DNA of 64,000 bases. It comes from Deltaproteobacteria bacterium. GTDB taxonomy: Bacteria > Desulfobacterota > DSM-4660 > Desulfatiglandales > HGW-15. The stretch covers positions 1-64,000 of the forward strand of contig JAGVAP010000087.1 in NCBI GenBank assembly GCA_020060215.1, given 5' to 3'. Below, piece after piece: positions 28,950 through 38,591 of the stretch (the stretch's first letter is position 1; each line of letters opens with the position of its first letter). The translations under genes and the position numbers were made by a program. The notes under the pieces were generated by a model. It did no database searches. It was not told where the DNA came from and saw only the letters and a list, made by a program, of their open reading frames with translations.

Positions 28950-29305
28950 TCAGGATAGCTCCCTTCGCTGGTTCTTTCCGCTCCGGCTGATTCTTTCCAG
29001 AGACCTCCTATTGTAAGAACGGCGGCCTCCCCGAGAATGGGCGCTAACCTGTATTGTTCCCGCTGGGGATTGGAAAACTGGCCTGTCGGAGGCAAGGAAA
29101 GGGACGCAGGAGCGTCCCGGTCTGGCGTTCCCACGCTGGAGCGAGGGAATGATAAATGGGAACGATGAGCGAGATGGGGGGAACGACAGGAGATGGGAGG
29201 GTGGGCACGATGAGAACCAGGAGGGTGGGGACGAAATAGTAGAGGGGGCATGGGATCGGGTGCAGCCCTCAGGAACAGGCTCATTCGCTTGTCATCCCTC
29301 CCCCT
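28950..29305. other. Intergenic region with gggacgc hairpin and purine-rich repeats
   Basis: The 356-bp gap has a perfect hairpin gggacgcaggagcgtccc (29101-29118), cgttcccacgctggagcg with an imperfect inverted copy just after, and a G/A-rich tract (about 29155-29240). A related ggacgccggagcgtcc occurs at 41437. The hairpin lies between two minus-strand genes. No coding sequence was recognised. Confidence 0.5.
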
Positions 29306-30124
29306 CTATGATGTCTGTATGTATGCCAGCCTCGCGAGAAAGACCCGCACCTCCTCCGTGCCCCTCAGCCTGTAGTGGGCGAGCGTCTCCCGGTTCTCTT
29401 CCCCCACCACGATTGCGATGCCGAAATCCCTTATCGCCCTGAACCCGTCTTCATCGGTGGTATCGTCTCCAAGATAAACCGGCAGCACATCGGAACTCAA
29501 ATGGAGGGTCTCAAGGAGCCAGAGCACCGCCTTCCCTTTGTCCCAGTCGATAGCGGGCTTGAGTTCGAAGATCTTCTTTCCTTCCGAGGTGCGGAGCCCG
29601 GGCAGGCTCCCGGCTACCCGGTGGACCGCCTCTTCCACTTCGCCGACGCGGGGCCCGTCCACCTTGCGGAAGTGCACCGCAATGGAGAACCTCTTTCGTT
29701 CCACCCAGGCCTCGGGGACGGGATCGACCTCTTTCCTGAGCATGGTTTCGGCCTGATCGAGTACGGCCAGGAATTCCCGCCCCTTCTCGTTCCGCAGTCC
29801 CATGCCGCGGGGGCCCTCTATGTCGAACCCGTGGCTCCCTGCATAGAGGATCCCTTCGACGGCCACGCGCTCCCGGACGTCCTTCAGGTCCCTCCCGCTG
29901 ACTACCGCAACCGTACAGCGCTGAGCCAGCTCCCTGACGATCCGCCTCATCTCCTCGGAAAGGCCTGCGTCCTCGGGTCTCTCCACGATGGGGGTCAGCG
30001 TACCGTCGTAGTCCAGGAAAACGGCCGGCCGGCGGCCCCTCACGCGGCCGGCGATCTCATCCATGCGCTCCAGTGCCGAAGGGAGTTCATGGATGCGCAA
30101 CTCTCGGTCTTTGTCTTTCTGCAT
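29306..30124 (-). CDS. otsB: Trehalose-6-phosphate phosphatase
   Basis: The ~272-residue HAD-superfamily phosphatase has motif I FLDYDGTL (nucleophile and acid/base aspartates), motif II VVSGR, the AGSHGFDI segment specific to trehalose phosphatases, and motif IV LGDDTTDEDGF. It removes phosphate from trehalose-6-phosphate. ATG 30124 is preferred over the in-frame TTG 30163. No trehalose-phosphate synthase gene (otsA) is adjacent, although a GH15 glucoamylase/trehalase gene occurs in the window at 54864. Confidence 0.93.
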   Translation of the reverse strand: MQKDKDRELRIHELPSALERMDEIAGRVRGRRPAVFLDYDGTLTPIVERPEDAGLSEEMRRIVRELAQRCTVAVVSGRDLKDVRERVAVEGILYAGSHGFDIEGPRGMGLRNEKGREFLAVLDQAETMLRKEVDPVPEAWVERKRFSIAVHFRKVDGPRVGEVEEAVHRVAGSLPGLRTSEGKKIFELKPAIDWDKGKAVLWLLETLHLSSDVLPVYLGDDTTDEDGFRAIRDFGIAIVVGEENRETLAHYRLRGTEEVRVFLARLAYIQTS

Positions 30125-30612
30125 GGGTTTTCTCGGTGCCGAATCCGGAGATCGACTCTCCAACGATTCACCGGCCGTGGGTGTGGTAGAATCTTCGCTT
30201 TGGATGCAATGGTTTCCCGATCACAATCAGAACCAGACCGCAGTGATTGGACTTTCAAAAATCGTATACTCCAATGAGAGGGACAACCTGGGATCCTTTG
30301 GAAGCAGATCCTCAGGTACGAAGAGCATAGAGGGGGTAGACCATGCGGATCAAGAAAATAATCTTCCTTTGTTTATCGTGAGAATCTTATACTTGCGGTC
30401 CGTTACAAGATCTCTCCCTTCGGTCGAGAGGACAGCTTACTTTCACCTGCCTCCTCCACCATAAGCTCACCGGTGGGGTTTATGCGTAATAACCTTTGAA
30501 TAAAGTCGCAATCGAAGACGTCAGAATTCGTTTCCCTTGTGATTTCAGTGGAGATGATTAACATGCCGACACTGAAAGCACTGCAAATCCCACATAGAAG
30601 GGAGGTTTTGCT
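30125..30612. other. Non-coding, relatively AT-rich region
   Basis: This gap separates the divergent otsB and PRC-barrel genes and is richer in A/T than its surroundings. It should contain both promoters. A tatact box at 30271 lacks a -35 at normal spacing, so I make no promoter call. No gene was recognised. Confidence 0.35.
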
Positions 30613-31134
30613 ATGAAGGGTATCGTAGCCATGTTGTTGGCAGCCGTTTTTTTTGCCTTTGGGCTCCCCCCGAACGTATCTGCGGCGGGGATGGAAGGGT
30701 CCAAAGACATGAGTGCCTGGATCGGCAAGGATGTGATCAATTCGGAGGGCGAGGTCCTCGGGGACATTGAGAACTTTGTTCTCGACGAGAACGGGGAGAT
30801 CGTCATTGCAGTCGTGTCGTTCGATGAAAGGAGTGTGCCCGTTCCCTATGACTCTCTCTCTTTTGATGAGAGCGAAGATCATGTCATCCTGGACGCAACC
30901 ATGGACCAGCTGGCCAATGCCCCGGAGATCGAGTCGGATGAGAACCTGGCCGATCGAGCTGCGCTCGAAGAAGTGTACAGGCATTTCGGCGAGCGGCCCT
31001 ATTGGGACGATGAAGGTGCCGCCGAGCTGGATAGCTACGGGTATTTTGGGACTGAAGAAGGGATGACCGAGGAGTTCGACGCCGATCGAGATACTGACAC
31101 CCAAGCAGGCGCCGGGCTCGATTATGGCTATTAG
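30613..31134 (+). CDS. Secreted PRC-barrel domain protein
   Basis: The 173-residue protein has a signal peptide (MKGIVAMLLAAVFFAFG, cleavage near VSA-A) and then a PRC-barrel domain (~33-92: WIGKDVINSEGEVLGDIENFV). The C-terminal third is very acidic (GTEEGMTEEFDADRDTDTQ). PRC-barrel proteins of this exported type are common in stress gene groups; the function is not known. GGGAGG precedes the ATG, and a strong terminator follows the gene. Confidence 0.85.
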   Translation: MKGIVAMLLAAVFFAFGLPPNVSAAGMEGSKDMSAWIGKDVINSEGEVLGDIENFVLDENGEIVIAVVSFDERSVPVPYDSLSFDESEDHVILDATMDQLANAPEIESDENLADRAALEEVYRHFGERPYWDDEGAAELDSYGYFGTEEGMTEEFDADRDTDTQAGAGLDYGY

Positions 31135-31159
31135 CACCGAGGAATGCTAACTCTTGGAC

Positions 31160-31190
31160 AGAGGGGATGAGCAATCCCCTCTCTTTTTGT
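31160..31190 (+). terminator. Rho-independent terminator of the PRC-barrel gene
   Basis: A perfect 9-bp stem, agaggggat (31160-31168) and atcccctct (31174-31182), has a 5-base loop and is followed by ctttttgt. It starts 26 bp after the stop codon. Confidence 0.85.
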
Positions 31191-31386
31191 CCTCCCCTTC
31201 CCCCCGGGGACCTCTCCGGTCCTGCTCCAATCCCCTCGGATGGACCGCTTTTTCATCTGGAACCAAAAAAAATCGTTGGCGTGTTCGAGGATTCAAGTAT
31301 GATGTTCACGTCTCCCGTCGGCCCTTGCCGGGACAGGACAAGAAGGGACGGCGAGAGTTGGTCCTGTGGAGAGAGGAGAGGTTTGG

Positions 31387-32664
31387 ATGGGTTTTCGGGG
31401 TGCGACGAAACGCTGGGGAATTGCATTGGCGATCTGTGCGGCCTTTTTGGTCGCATCTTGTCAGGGCAGCGCGCGGGCAATGGAAGATCCCGGCAAAACC
31501 GCGGGGAATGAACCCCTTTCCGAAAAGCCGTTTCAGGAGTGGTTAAATCAGCTGCGCGAAGAGGCACGCGGAAAAGGCATCTCCGAGGCCACCCTTGAAG
31601 CGGCCCTGCGCGATGTGGTACCGGACATGCGCGTGATCGAACTCGATCGCCGCCAGCCGGAGTTCCTCCAGACCTTCTGGACTTATCTCCGCCAGCGCGT
31701 CAGCGACGAGAGAATAAGGCGCGGCCAGGGGCTGCTGGCAAGGCATCGCGACCTGCTGGACAAGCTCCATGCCCAATACGGCGTGCCTCCACGCTATCTC
31801 ATCGCATTCTGGGGGCTGGAGACCAATTTCGGGGATCGTCTGGGCGACTTTCGTGTCATCGACGCCCTGGCCACGCTGGCCTATGATCAGCGGCGCGCCC
31901 CTTTTTTCCGCACGCAGCTTCTGTACGCGCTTCAGATTCTCGATGAGGGCCATGTTTCTCCGGATGCAATGACCGGTTCCTGGGCCGGGGCGATGGGGCA
32001 CATGCAGTTCATCCCCTCGACATTCATCGGGCACGCGGTCGACCATACCGGCGACGGCCGCAAGGACATCTGGTCCAGCCTGCCGGACGCCCTCTCCTCC
32101 GCAGCCAACTTCCTCTCCAGCCTGGGCTGGCACCCGGGAGAAAGCTGGGGCCGGGAGGTGCAGTTGCCGGGGGACTTCGACCTGACGCTCGCCGGCCTGG
32201 ACACCAGAAAGGCGCCGGCGGAGTGGTCGGCGCTTGGGGTGCGGCGGCCTGGAGGTTCTGCCCTGCCCGAGGCAGGAACGAGGGGATCCATCCTGCTGCC
32301 GCAGGGGTACCGGGGACCGGCGTTCCTGGTCTACGAGAACTTCCGGGTGATCATGCGCTGGAACCGCGCCGTCCATTACGCCATTTCGGTCGGCCACCTC
32401 GCGGACAGGATTGCCGGACTGCCCCCGATCGTGAACGGCAGGGATGCGGAGCATAAGCCGCTCTCGCGTGAGGAGATCGAGGAGCTGCAGCAGCACCTCA
32501 ACCGGTTCGGCTTCGACGCCGGCGAAGCGGACGGCCTCCCCGGCTCTCGCACGCAGGCCGCCATCCGCGGGTTCCAGAAAGAGCATTCGCTCCCGCCGGA
32601 CGGCTATCCCTCGCCGGACCTGCTGAAACGTCTCCGCGCCATGGCCGCGGCCCTGGCCGGGTAG
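31387..32664 (+). CDS. MltB-type lytic murein transglycosylase lipoprotein with peptidoglycan-binding domain
   Basis: The 425-residue protein has a lipobox LVASC (Cys25). The catalytic glutamate is Glu145 in FWGLETNFGD, with the family segments GSWAGAMGHMQFIPST and DGRKDIW following. A C-terminal PG_binding_1 domain (~358-420, GEADGLPGSRTQAAIRGFQK) anchors it to peptidoglycan. It cleaves glycan strands to 1,6-anhydromuropeptides. ATG 31387 follows GAGAGGAGAGG; an upstream GTG is possible but weaker. Confidence 0.93.
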   Translation: MGFRGATKRWGIALAICAAFLVASCQGSARAMEDPGKTAGNEPLSEKPFQEWLNQLREEARGKGISEATLEAALRDVVPDMRVIELDRRQPEFLQTFWTYLRQRVSDERIRRGQGLLARHRDLLDKLHAQYGVPPRYLIAFWGLETNFGDRLGDFRVIDALATLAYDQRRAPFFRTQLLYALQILDEGHVSPDAMTGSWAGAMGHMQFIPSTFIGHAVDHTGDGRKDIWSSLPDALSSAANFLSSLGWHPGESWGREVQLPGDFDLTLAGLDTRKAPAEWSALGVRRPGGSALPEAGTRGSILLPQGYRGPAFLVYENFRVIMRWNRAVHYAISVGHLADRIAGLPPIVNGRDAEHKPLSREEIEELQQHLNRFGFDAGEADGLPGSRTQAAIRGFQKEHSLPPDGYPSPDLLKRLRAMAAALAG

Positions 32665-32875
32665 AGGGGCCTATTCTCGCCCCAGAAACAGAGCGCAAAG
32701 AAACAAGACCGTGGCTTGGCTCTGAACGGTAACCCTGAACCTTTTGAAGGTTTTCCGCTGCGAGCATTCGGTCTTGAATTGGTTTCGGGTTCCGGTATTC
32801 GAGATTCGGTTCGGACCATGACGATCACCCCGGATCGGTAGAACCTGTCCGGGTCCTCCACCAGAGATGGAAGAC

Positions 32876-33931
32876 TCATCCGCAAGTAAGCTGGTCCGTT
32901 TTCATCCTGCTGTGGTCAATGGCCCTCTGGATGGCGACTCCACCCTGTTCCGCTACGGCCATGGCAAAGTTGATGTCGGCGTGGGAAAAGAAGCGGACTT
33001 CCGATGTGAGCAGCCTCAAGATACCAATGATCTCTTCTTGGACGGAAATGGGTACGGCCAGGATGCTGGAGATGCCCTCGGCTTCGGCTTCCTTGTGATA
33101 GATGGTATGCAGGTCTACCCGGGCGTCGGGGATGACCACCGGGTCCCCCTGATTCACGAAATAGGTGCTGAGCTCTTCATCCACCGGCCCTCTTTCCAGG
33201 TAGGACTTGCTCAATCCGTAGGCGGCTTTCAGTTCCAGTTTCCCCTTGTGCTCATCGAAGAGCCTGATGGTGGCTCCCTTGAGGTTCATGACGGACGACA
33301 GGCGCGTGACGATCAGGTCCAGGATCCTGTCAAGGTCATAAGTGGAATTGATCATCCTGCCGATCTCATGAATGACCTTGAAGTAATTCAACTGGATCTG
33401 CTGTTCTTTGAAGATGCGTGCATTTTCGATGGCAATACCGCACTGCTCGCCCAGGGCCGTGAGGAAATCGATTTCGTCCCGGCCGTAGGAGCGTGGGGTC
33501 TTGGTCAGAAGTCTCAGTATGCCGCTGATCCTGCCCCGGATGGGGATGGGGACCACCAGGATCGTCTTTATCCCCTCCCTTTCCGTAGCCTCCGGATATT
33601 TGATCCTGTCGTCCTGCGCGGCATCCCCTATGAGTATCGGCTCGCCCTTGAGGGCCTTGAAAATGGGCTCTTCCGTATCGATGGGGCCGCGGTTCAGGTA
33701 GGCTTCGCTCAAGCCGCTCGCCGCTCTCAACACCAGCCTCTTGCCGGAGGCGTCCAGGAGTCGAACCGTTGCGGCATCGACATGGATGATCTGCGGGATC
33801 TTCCGGGTGATGAGTGTGAATACCTCGTCGAGATCGAGACTGGATGTAACCGCCTTGGTGATCGCAACGAACAGACCGAGGAATCCGGTTTCCTTTTGGC
33901 TTCCAAACGACTCATGCTCCATATGTTCCAT
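32876..33931 (-). CDS. Tandem GAF-domain protein without output domain
   Basis: The ~351-residue protein consists of two GAF domains (~15-165 and ~180-340) joined by a short helix. Each has the same strand pattern: VDAATVRLLDASGKRLVL with GIKTILVVPI, and KGATIRLFDEHKGKLELK with GISSILAVPI. No kinase, GGDEF or HTH part is present, so it presumably senses a small ligand and acts through a partner. ATG 33931 is chosen because frame continuation upstream begins only at TTG. It is divergent from an MFS gene. Confidence 0.85.
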   Translation of the reverse strand: MEHMEHESFGSQKETGFLGLFVAITKAVTSSLDLDEVFTLITRKIPQIIHVDAATVRLLDASGKRLVLRAASGLSEAYLNRGPIDTEEPIFKALKGEPILIGDAAQDDRIKYPEATEREGIKTILVVPIPIRGRISGILRLLTKTPRSYGRDEIDFLTALGEQCGIAIENARIFKEQQIQLNYFKVIHEIGRMINSTYDLDRILDLIVTRLSSVMNLKGATIRLFDEHKGKLELKAAYGLSKSYLERGPVDEELSTYFVNQGDPVVIPDARVDLHTIYHKEAEAEGISSILAVPISVQEEIIGILRLLTSEVRFFSHADINFAMAVAEQGGVAIQRAIDHSRMKTDQLTCG

Positions 33932-34193
33932 GAAATGCACTCTGCCTTGTCGATGGTTGTATCCCGGCGGCCGATAAGACCTCCGTTCCAGTTCCAAAGA
34001 GGGCTCAACGGCCAATGGGAATTATAGGCGATCCCATTCTCAAAGTACATAGCCTCCATACACTCTCCAATGCATGCCTGAACCCGAATGCTCTCTGTGA
34101 GAACCTTTCGGTTGAACATGGGTCCATTGACTTGGATGTCCAAAAGCTCATCTTTTGGTAGATCTTCGGACTGCACGGAGGGAGCCCTGGGAA

Positions 34194-35405
34194 ATGACCC
34201 AGGCAATCCGCGAGAACCTGCCACAGTTTCTGCTGCTCGTGCTGATCAACGGCTTTGTCGGGGCCATGGTCGGCATGGAGCGAAGCGTCCTCCCCAACCT
34301 GGCTGAAACGGAATTCGGCCTCGCTTCGAAAACGACCGCCGTTTCCTTTCTGATCAGCTTTGGGACCGTCAAGGCCCTGGGGAACTTTGTCGCGGGCCGG
34401 TCTGCAGACCGGTTCGGTCGCAGAACCGTGCTTATCGCCGGATGGCTCGCAGGGCTCCCGGTTCCATGGCTGCTGATGCTCGCCCCCGACTGGACGTGGA
34501 TCATTGCGGCCAACGCACTCCTCGGAATCAACCAGGCCCTCTGCTGGTCGGTCACCGTGATCATGAAGATCGACCTGGCCGGTCCCCGGCGTCGCGGGCT
34601 GGCCACGGCGGCAAACGAATGGGCCGGGTATGTGGGCTTGTCCCTTGCCGCACTGGCAACCGGATGGCTCGCGGGGAGATATTCGGTGCGGCCCGCTCCT
34701 TTTTACCTGGGGATCGGGGTGGCCTTGGCCGGTCTCTTCCTCTCCTTCTTCTCCCGGGAGACGGCCGGATTCCTGTTCAAGAAAGATCTCCCGGCCGGCG
34801 AAGAGCTTTCGCACGAGCGCGTGTTTGCCCTCACCACGTGGAAAAACCGCTCGCTGTTTGCCGCATGCCAGGCGGGATTCACCACGAACATCAAGGACGG
34901 CGTCATGTGGGCCTTGGTCCCGATCTATCTGGCAGGCCGAGACCTTTCCTATCAGCAGATCGGCGTGGTGGCTGCCGTTTATCCTTTTGCCTGGGGATTC
35001 TGCCAGTTGATCACAGGCCCCTTGAGCGATCGCTGGGGCCGCAAGGCGATGATTGCCGCCGGGATGCTGGTCCAGGCTATCGGGATGGTCCTTCTCGTCT
35101 TCAGCGACGGCTTCCGGCAGTGGCTCCTCTCGGCCTGCATCATCGGCATCGGCACGGCCCTGGTCTACCCGATCCTCATGGCCGTGATCTCCGATGTTGC
35201 CGAAGACCGTTGGCGCGCATCGGGCCTGGGGGTTTACAGGTTCTGGCGCGACAGCGGATATGCGGTGGCGGGTCTGTCCATAGGGTACCTGTCGGAGCTC
35301 GCCGGCAGCGAAGCAGTTTTTTATGTCACTGCAGCGCTCTTGGTGGTTTCGGCCGCCGTTTCGGCGATCGTCATGGAGGAAACGCACGGCCGGAGAAGGC
35401 GCTAG
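34194..35405 (+). CDS. Major facilitator superfamily transporter
   Basis: The 403-residue protein has twelve predicted hydrophobic helices and the MFS loop motif GRSADRFGRRTVL between TM2 and TM3, with its second-half copy GPLSDRWGRKAMI. This organisation indicates a drug/proton or metabolite carrier of the inner membrane. The substrate is unknown. ATG 34194 is chosen, 39 bases inside the longest frame. Confidence 0.88.
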   Translation: MTQAIRENLPQFLLLVLINGFVGAMVGMERSVLPNLAETEFGLASKTTAVSFLISFGTVKALGNFVAGRSADRFGRRTVLIAGWLAGLPVPWLLMLAPDWTWIIAANALLGINQALCWSVTVIMKIDLAGPRRRGLATAANEWAGYVGLSLAALATGWLAGRYSVRPAPFYLGIGVALAGLFLSFFSRETAGFLFKKDLPAGEELSHERVFALTTWKNRSLFAACQAGFTTNIKDGVMWALVPIYLAGRDLSYQQIGVVAAVYPFAWGFCQLITGPLSDRWGRKAMIAAGMLVQAIGMVLLVFSDGFRQWLLSACIIGIGTALVYPILMAVISDVAEDRWRASGLGVYRFWRDSGYAVAGLSIGYLSELAGSEAVFYVTAALLVVSAAVSAIVMEETHGRRRR

Positions 35406-35426
35406 AGCTTGGCCCGAACAGGTTCT

Positions 35427-35457
35427 TGTAGGATGGGTGGAGCGGAGCGAACCCATC
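35427..35457. repeat. Palindromic repeat family B
   Basis: The sequence gtaggatgggtggagcggag plus cgaacccatc is the inverted relative of the element at 3768-3798. It lies 3' of the MFS gene. Confidence 0.65.
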
Positions 35458-35523
35458 GGTCTGCGGTGCCCGGATACGCTCCCATTTCAGATATTCATCT
35501 TCCCGCATGAAGCTTCACCACCT

Positions 35524-35549
35524 GTAGGAGCAAGCTCCCGCTTGCGATC
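35524..35549. repeat. Palindromic repeat family A, inverted orientation
   Basis: The sequence gtaggagcaagctcccgctt followed by gcgat is the inverse of the family A element. It lies just 3' of the convergent sterol-desaturase-family gene. Confidence 0.65.
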
Positions 35550-35562
35550 CCTTCGTCCGAAG

Positions 35563-36456
35563 CTAGGCCGCCAACTCCAGCCTGGGGCCCGGGAGCTTTT
35601 CACGGTCCCGTTCGGGCCTGCCGTTTCCGGCAAAGCGCCAGCTCGGCCTGTCGGCGGTCCAGGGCAACTCCAGGATCCCGGCGATGGTCAGCTCTTCCGG
35701 GTCCTGGAAACCAGGTACACCGATCGTGACCTCATCCTGCGGGACGTTCAGCTGCAGCGTGCCATGGACATAGTCCGGCCATGAGAAGATGGTCGACCAG
35801 TTTGAATCGGTCTCCTCACGCACGATGGAGTGATGAATCCCGTGCATCCTCGGGGTGACGACCACCCGGCAGAGTCTGCGCTCCAGAGGGAACGGAAGCC
35901 TGACGTTGGAGTGGTGAAACAGGATCGCCAGCAGGGTCATCGTCTGCCAGACAGAAAGCCCTAGCGGCGAGATGCCGAGGAAGAATACCTGGGCCCCTCG
36001 CCAGGGAGCGGAGAACAGCATCTCCACGGGGTGGAACCTCAGGGCCGTGGAGGCGTCCAGGTCGAGGTCCACGTGATGGGCCTGATGCAGCCGCCACAGG
36101 ACGGGCACTTTGTGGGTCAGGTAATGCCAGACAAAGAGGGTATAGTCCAGGAGGAGCACCGAAAACAGGAGTTCCAGCCATACCGGCAGCCGAACCAGCC
36201 TGAGCAGACCGAAATCCCACCGCTCGGCCAGCTTCATGAGTCCCATGGCCAGGGGTTTCTCCGTGGTCCCTACGGTGACCGCCGTCATCCCGGACATGGA
36301 GGTGTTTCTGACGTTACGTCTGATCTTCTCCTGACGCGCTTTTCTGAGGGGCCGCCTCTTTTCGAAATACAAGAGGGTCAGGGCGGTCCCCAGGATCAGG
36401 ATACCGTTCAACCACGTCGGGAGCTCACGATCCAGCAAGCTCGATCTTTTCTTCAT
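35563..36456 (-). CDS. Sterol desaturase/fatty acid hydroxylase family protein
   Basis: The 297-residue membrane protein has the histidine boxes of the di-iron hydroxylase family: HYLTH, HQAHH, FHHSN and HGIHH, set between hydrophobic helices. The family hydroxylates or desaturates lipids in an oxygen-dependent reaction. That fits an organism with a terminal oxidase, but the lipid substrate cannot be named. GGAGACAGG precedes the ATG. Confidence 0.9.
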   Translation of the reverse strand: MKKRSSLLDRELPTWLNGILILGTALTLLYFEKRRPLRKARQEKIRRNVRNTSMSGMTAVTVGTTEKPLAMGLMKLAERWDFGLLRLVRLPVWLELLFSVLLLDYTLFVWHYLTHKVPVLWRLHQAHHVDLDLDASTALRFHPVEMLFSAPWRGAQVFFLGISPLGLSVWQTMTLLAILFHHSNVRLPFPLERRLCRVVVTPRMHGIHHSIVREETDSNWSTIFSWPDYVHGTLQLNVPQDEVTIGVPGFQDPEELTIAGILELPWTADRPSWRFAGNGRPERDREKLPGPRLELAA

Positions 36457-36511
36457 GGCCTGTCTCCTTCAACCCCTCTGTGCACTGTGAGACAATGCAT
36501 CCAGTCTGCTT

Positions 36512-37012
36512 TCAGACGAAGCGTGACGCAATGCGGTGAACCGTTTCGGCCGTCATGGTCCAGGCCATGTGGTTGCCCATCTCCTTCGCGTTGACCTGCC
36601 ATGGGATCTTCCGGATTCCCGGAGAGACCCCGAGCAGGGGGGCCAGTCCGCCGTCGCAGCTGAAGAAGAAAGGGACGGCGAAAGGAAGACCCATGTACTT
36701 GCGGACGGTCGGAGCTTTTTCTCTCAACCCGGCATAGACAAGTCCCCACATGAGGCCGTAGGCCACCCCAAATGCCGCCCTCGACCTTCGTTCCTCCTTC
36801 CTGGAGAGCTCGTGCCCCAGGATCTTCCGGGCGAAGTGCGGACCGGCCATCTTGTGAGCCGAATCCTCCCGCACCCGCCTTTCCCGGCGCTTCTGCTCGT
36901 CGCTGATCAACCGCTCTCCAAGTTTGTCCGTCCACCCGACCGCAATCCCGGCCAGCAGCCCTGCCGCCGCCCCGGTGAGGAGAAGGCGGGGGAGACTCCG
37001 TCCTCCGTACAT
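36512..37012 (-). CDS. DUF1440-like inner-membrane protein
   Basis: The 166-residue protein has an N-terminal hydrophobic helix (LLLTGAAAGLLAGIAVGW), a basic middle region, and further helices (AFGVAYGLMWGLVYAGL). This pattern resembles YagU/DUF1440. The function is unknown. AAGGAGGATGTC precedes ATG 37012. It is followed 55 bp later by the sterol-desaturase-family gene and is probably co-transcribed. Confidence 0.7.
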   Translation of the reverse strand: MYGGRSLPRLLLTGAAAGLLAGIAVGWTDKLGERLISDEQKRRERRVREDSAHKMAGPHFARKILGHELSRKEERRSRAAFGVAYGLMWGLVYAGLREKAPTVRKYMGLPFAVPFFFSCDGGLAPLLGVSPGIRKIPWQVNAKEMGNHMAWTMTAETVHRIASRFV

Positions 37013-37200
37013 GACATCCTCCTTAGACCGGATCCTGCAACGCTATCGTCCACTCATACACGCTGGTTTGAAAACGGGGAGTAGGCAAAACAGGTAACTG
37101 GAGGTGAAAACGAATGTAAGTGGACCGCCTATTCATAGATCCTCTTGTGACCGTCTTCACAATGGCTAAGTTGTCTCTGACTACATCAGGAGGTTTTTCA

Positions 37201-37608
37201 ATGCCAAAGACGAAATCGAGCGGCAGGGCAAAGGAGTCTGAGCTCCCCGAAACCCTGAAGCGCTCGCCGAAAAAGGCACAGCGGACGTTCGCGAAGACGC
37301 ACGACAGCGCCGTCGAACAATACGGGGAGGGGGAGCGCGCCCACCGGACTGCATACGCATCCCTGAAGCACAGCTTCGAAAAGGTTGGAGACCACTGGGA
37401 GCCGAAGAAGGAAAAGGGCCCGAGCGATCCCCGTTCAAAGAAAACGACGGCCCAGAAGCGGCGTGGCGAAGGGGAGACCTTTGGCGGCGTCGATGTGGAA
37501 GGGAACAGCAAGAAGGAGCTCTACGACCGGGCCAGGAAACTCGGAATCGAAGGGCGGTCGAAGATGTCCAAGAAGGAGCTTGCGCGAGCCATAGCGAAGA
37601 AGCAGTAG
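37201..37608 (+). CDS. ChaB-like protein with C-terminal Rho-N/SAP-like motif
   Basis: The 135-residue, very basic protein has a ChaB domain (~14-68: LPETLKRSPKKAQRTFAKTH) and ends in a short Rho-N/SAP-like helix pair (SKKELYDRARKLGIEGRS). ChaB was first linked to the cation exchanger ChaA, but small ChaB-like proteins are widespread and their role is unsettled. ATG 37201 follows AGGAGG at ideal spacing; an upstream in-frame start is not needed. Confidence 0.82.
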   Translation: MPKTKSSGRAKESELPETLKRSPKKAQRTFAKTHDSAVEQYGEGERAHRTAYASLKHSFEKVGDHWEPKKEKGPSDPRSKKTTAQKRRGEGETFGGVDVEGNSKKELYDRARKLGIEGRSKMSKKELARAIAKKQ

Positions 37609-37660
37609 TACCCCTTGAAGGTGCCGGAGCCCATATAAGCCACTCAACTCCCTTCCTGAT

Positions 37661-38275
37661 TCACCTTCGAACAGGGATCGCAGGAAGCGACTCGACCTGT
37701 TCCTTGGCCAGTTTGAGATACACGGTGCCTTCCTCGATCCGATCGATCTCGCAGACGGGGATCGTCACCTCCTTCTTTCCCCACAGGTGCCCTTTGGTCA
37801 GTACCAGATGGGAAATGTTCCCTGTGGTTGGATCAATCATGAACTCGTCCACCCGACCAATGCGGCCGTCCCGGGCCTCCACCTTCGCCCCTCGTCGGAC
37901 GGCGAGCTCGTCGGGGGGGATGTTCCTGTGCTCCAGGGGAACCGGGATCGACTGGCCAGGCGCCACGAAAGGGAACTCCATGTACTTGTTTGCCGGATAA
38001 TCGTAACCTGAATACGATTCCCTCCCTGCGATCAGCTCTGTCTCCACAAAGGGTTTGGCCCGCTCCAGTTCTTCCCGGGTACGGTTGAGGCGGATTCGAT
38101 CGGGACCGGTCTCGGCCACCCAGTCGACGGGGACCAGCCACTCGTTTCGGATGATCCCCTCCTTTCTCACAACCAGGTGCGTCACCTTGCGGAGAACGGG
38201 GTTGATCACCACATAGGCGGACTGCCCGCAGGCTTCGTTCTGGCAATAGACTTTCGCATCCACCGGGATTTCCAT
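37661..38275 (-). CDS. Cytoplasmic protein with two PRC-barrel-like domains
   Basis: The 204-residue protein has no signal peptide. Two barrel-like halves are visible: residues ~4-60 (VYCQNEACGQSAYVVINP) and ~125-195 (AKVEARDGRIGRVDEFMIDP). It may bind a partner protein or RNA, as PRC barrels do elsewhere, but no function can be assigned. The start follows GGAAGGAGCG. Confidence 0.8.
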   Translation of the reverse strand: MEIPVDAKVYCQNEACGQSAYVVINPVLRKVTHLVVRKEGIIRNEWLVPVDWVAETGPDRIRLNRTREELERAKPFVETELIAGRESYSGYDYPANKYMEFPFVAPGQSIPVPLEHRNIPPDELAVRRGAKVEARDGRIGRVDEFMIDPTTGNISHLVLTKGHLWGKKEVTIPVCEIDRIEEGTVYLKLAKEQVESLPAIPVRR

Positions 38276-38591
38276 TTGATCGCTCCTTCCTGTCGCTCTT
38301 CACCGGAAGGGTAACAGGCTATCCGTTCCTGACAAATGGATGAAGAGCCGTATTTTTCGCCATGGCGCCTACGCATGAAAGATAGGACTCTTGATGCGAC
38401 AGACGGCCCGGAGGAACCCCTTTCGACTCGCCCGGCGTGGGTTTCCGTTGATGGAAATTCAGTCTAAGGCCCTATACCCCCGCCAGGCGAGCCTCCTTAA
38501 TATAAGAGCACAGGAAGAGCACAGGCTCTGATCTGTGTCTGTGAAAGAAACCGCTCCTGCTCGGAAACTTATCCTTCGCAAGGAAAAGCCG
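38276..38591. other. Divergent intergenic region
   Basis: This 316-bp gap separates a minus-strand PRC-barrel gene from a plus-strand sugar dehydrogenase gene. A possible weak promoter, ttgatg (about 38450) and cctata (about 38470), points to the plus strand. Nothing else was recognised. Confidence 0.3.

Noticed and set aside
30246..30276. TTGGAC and TATACT as a promoter between otsB and the PRC-barrel gene.
   Set aside because: The boxes are only about 12 bp apart, too close for a sigma70 promoter.
31160..31190. Possible small RNA gene ending at this hairpin.
   Set aside because: The hairpin is 26 bp after a stop codon and is explained as a simple terminator.
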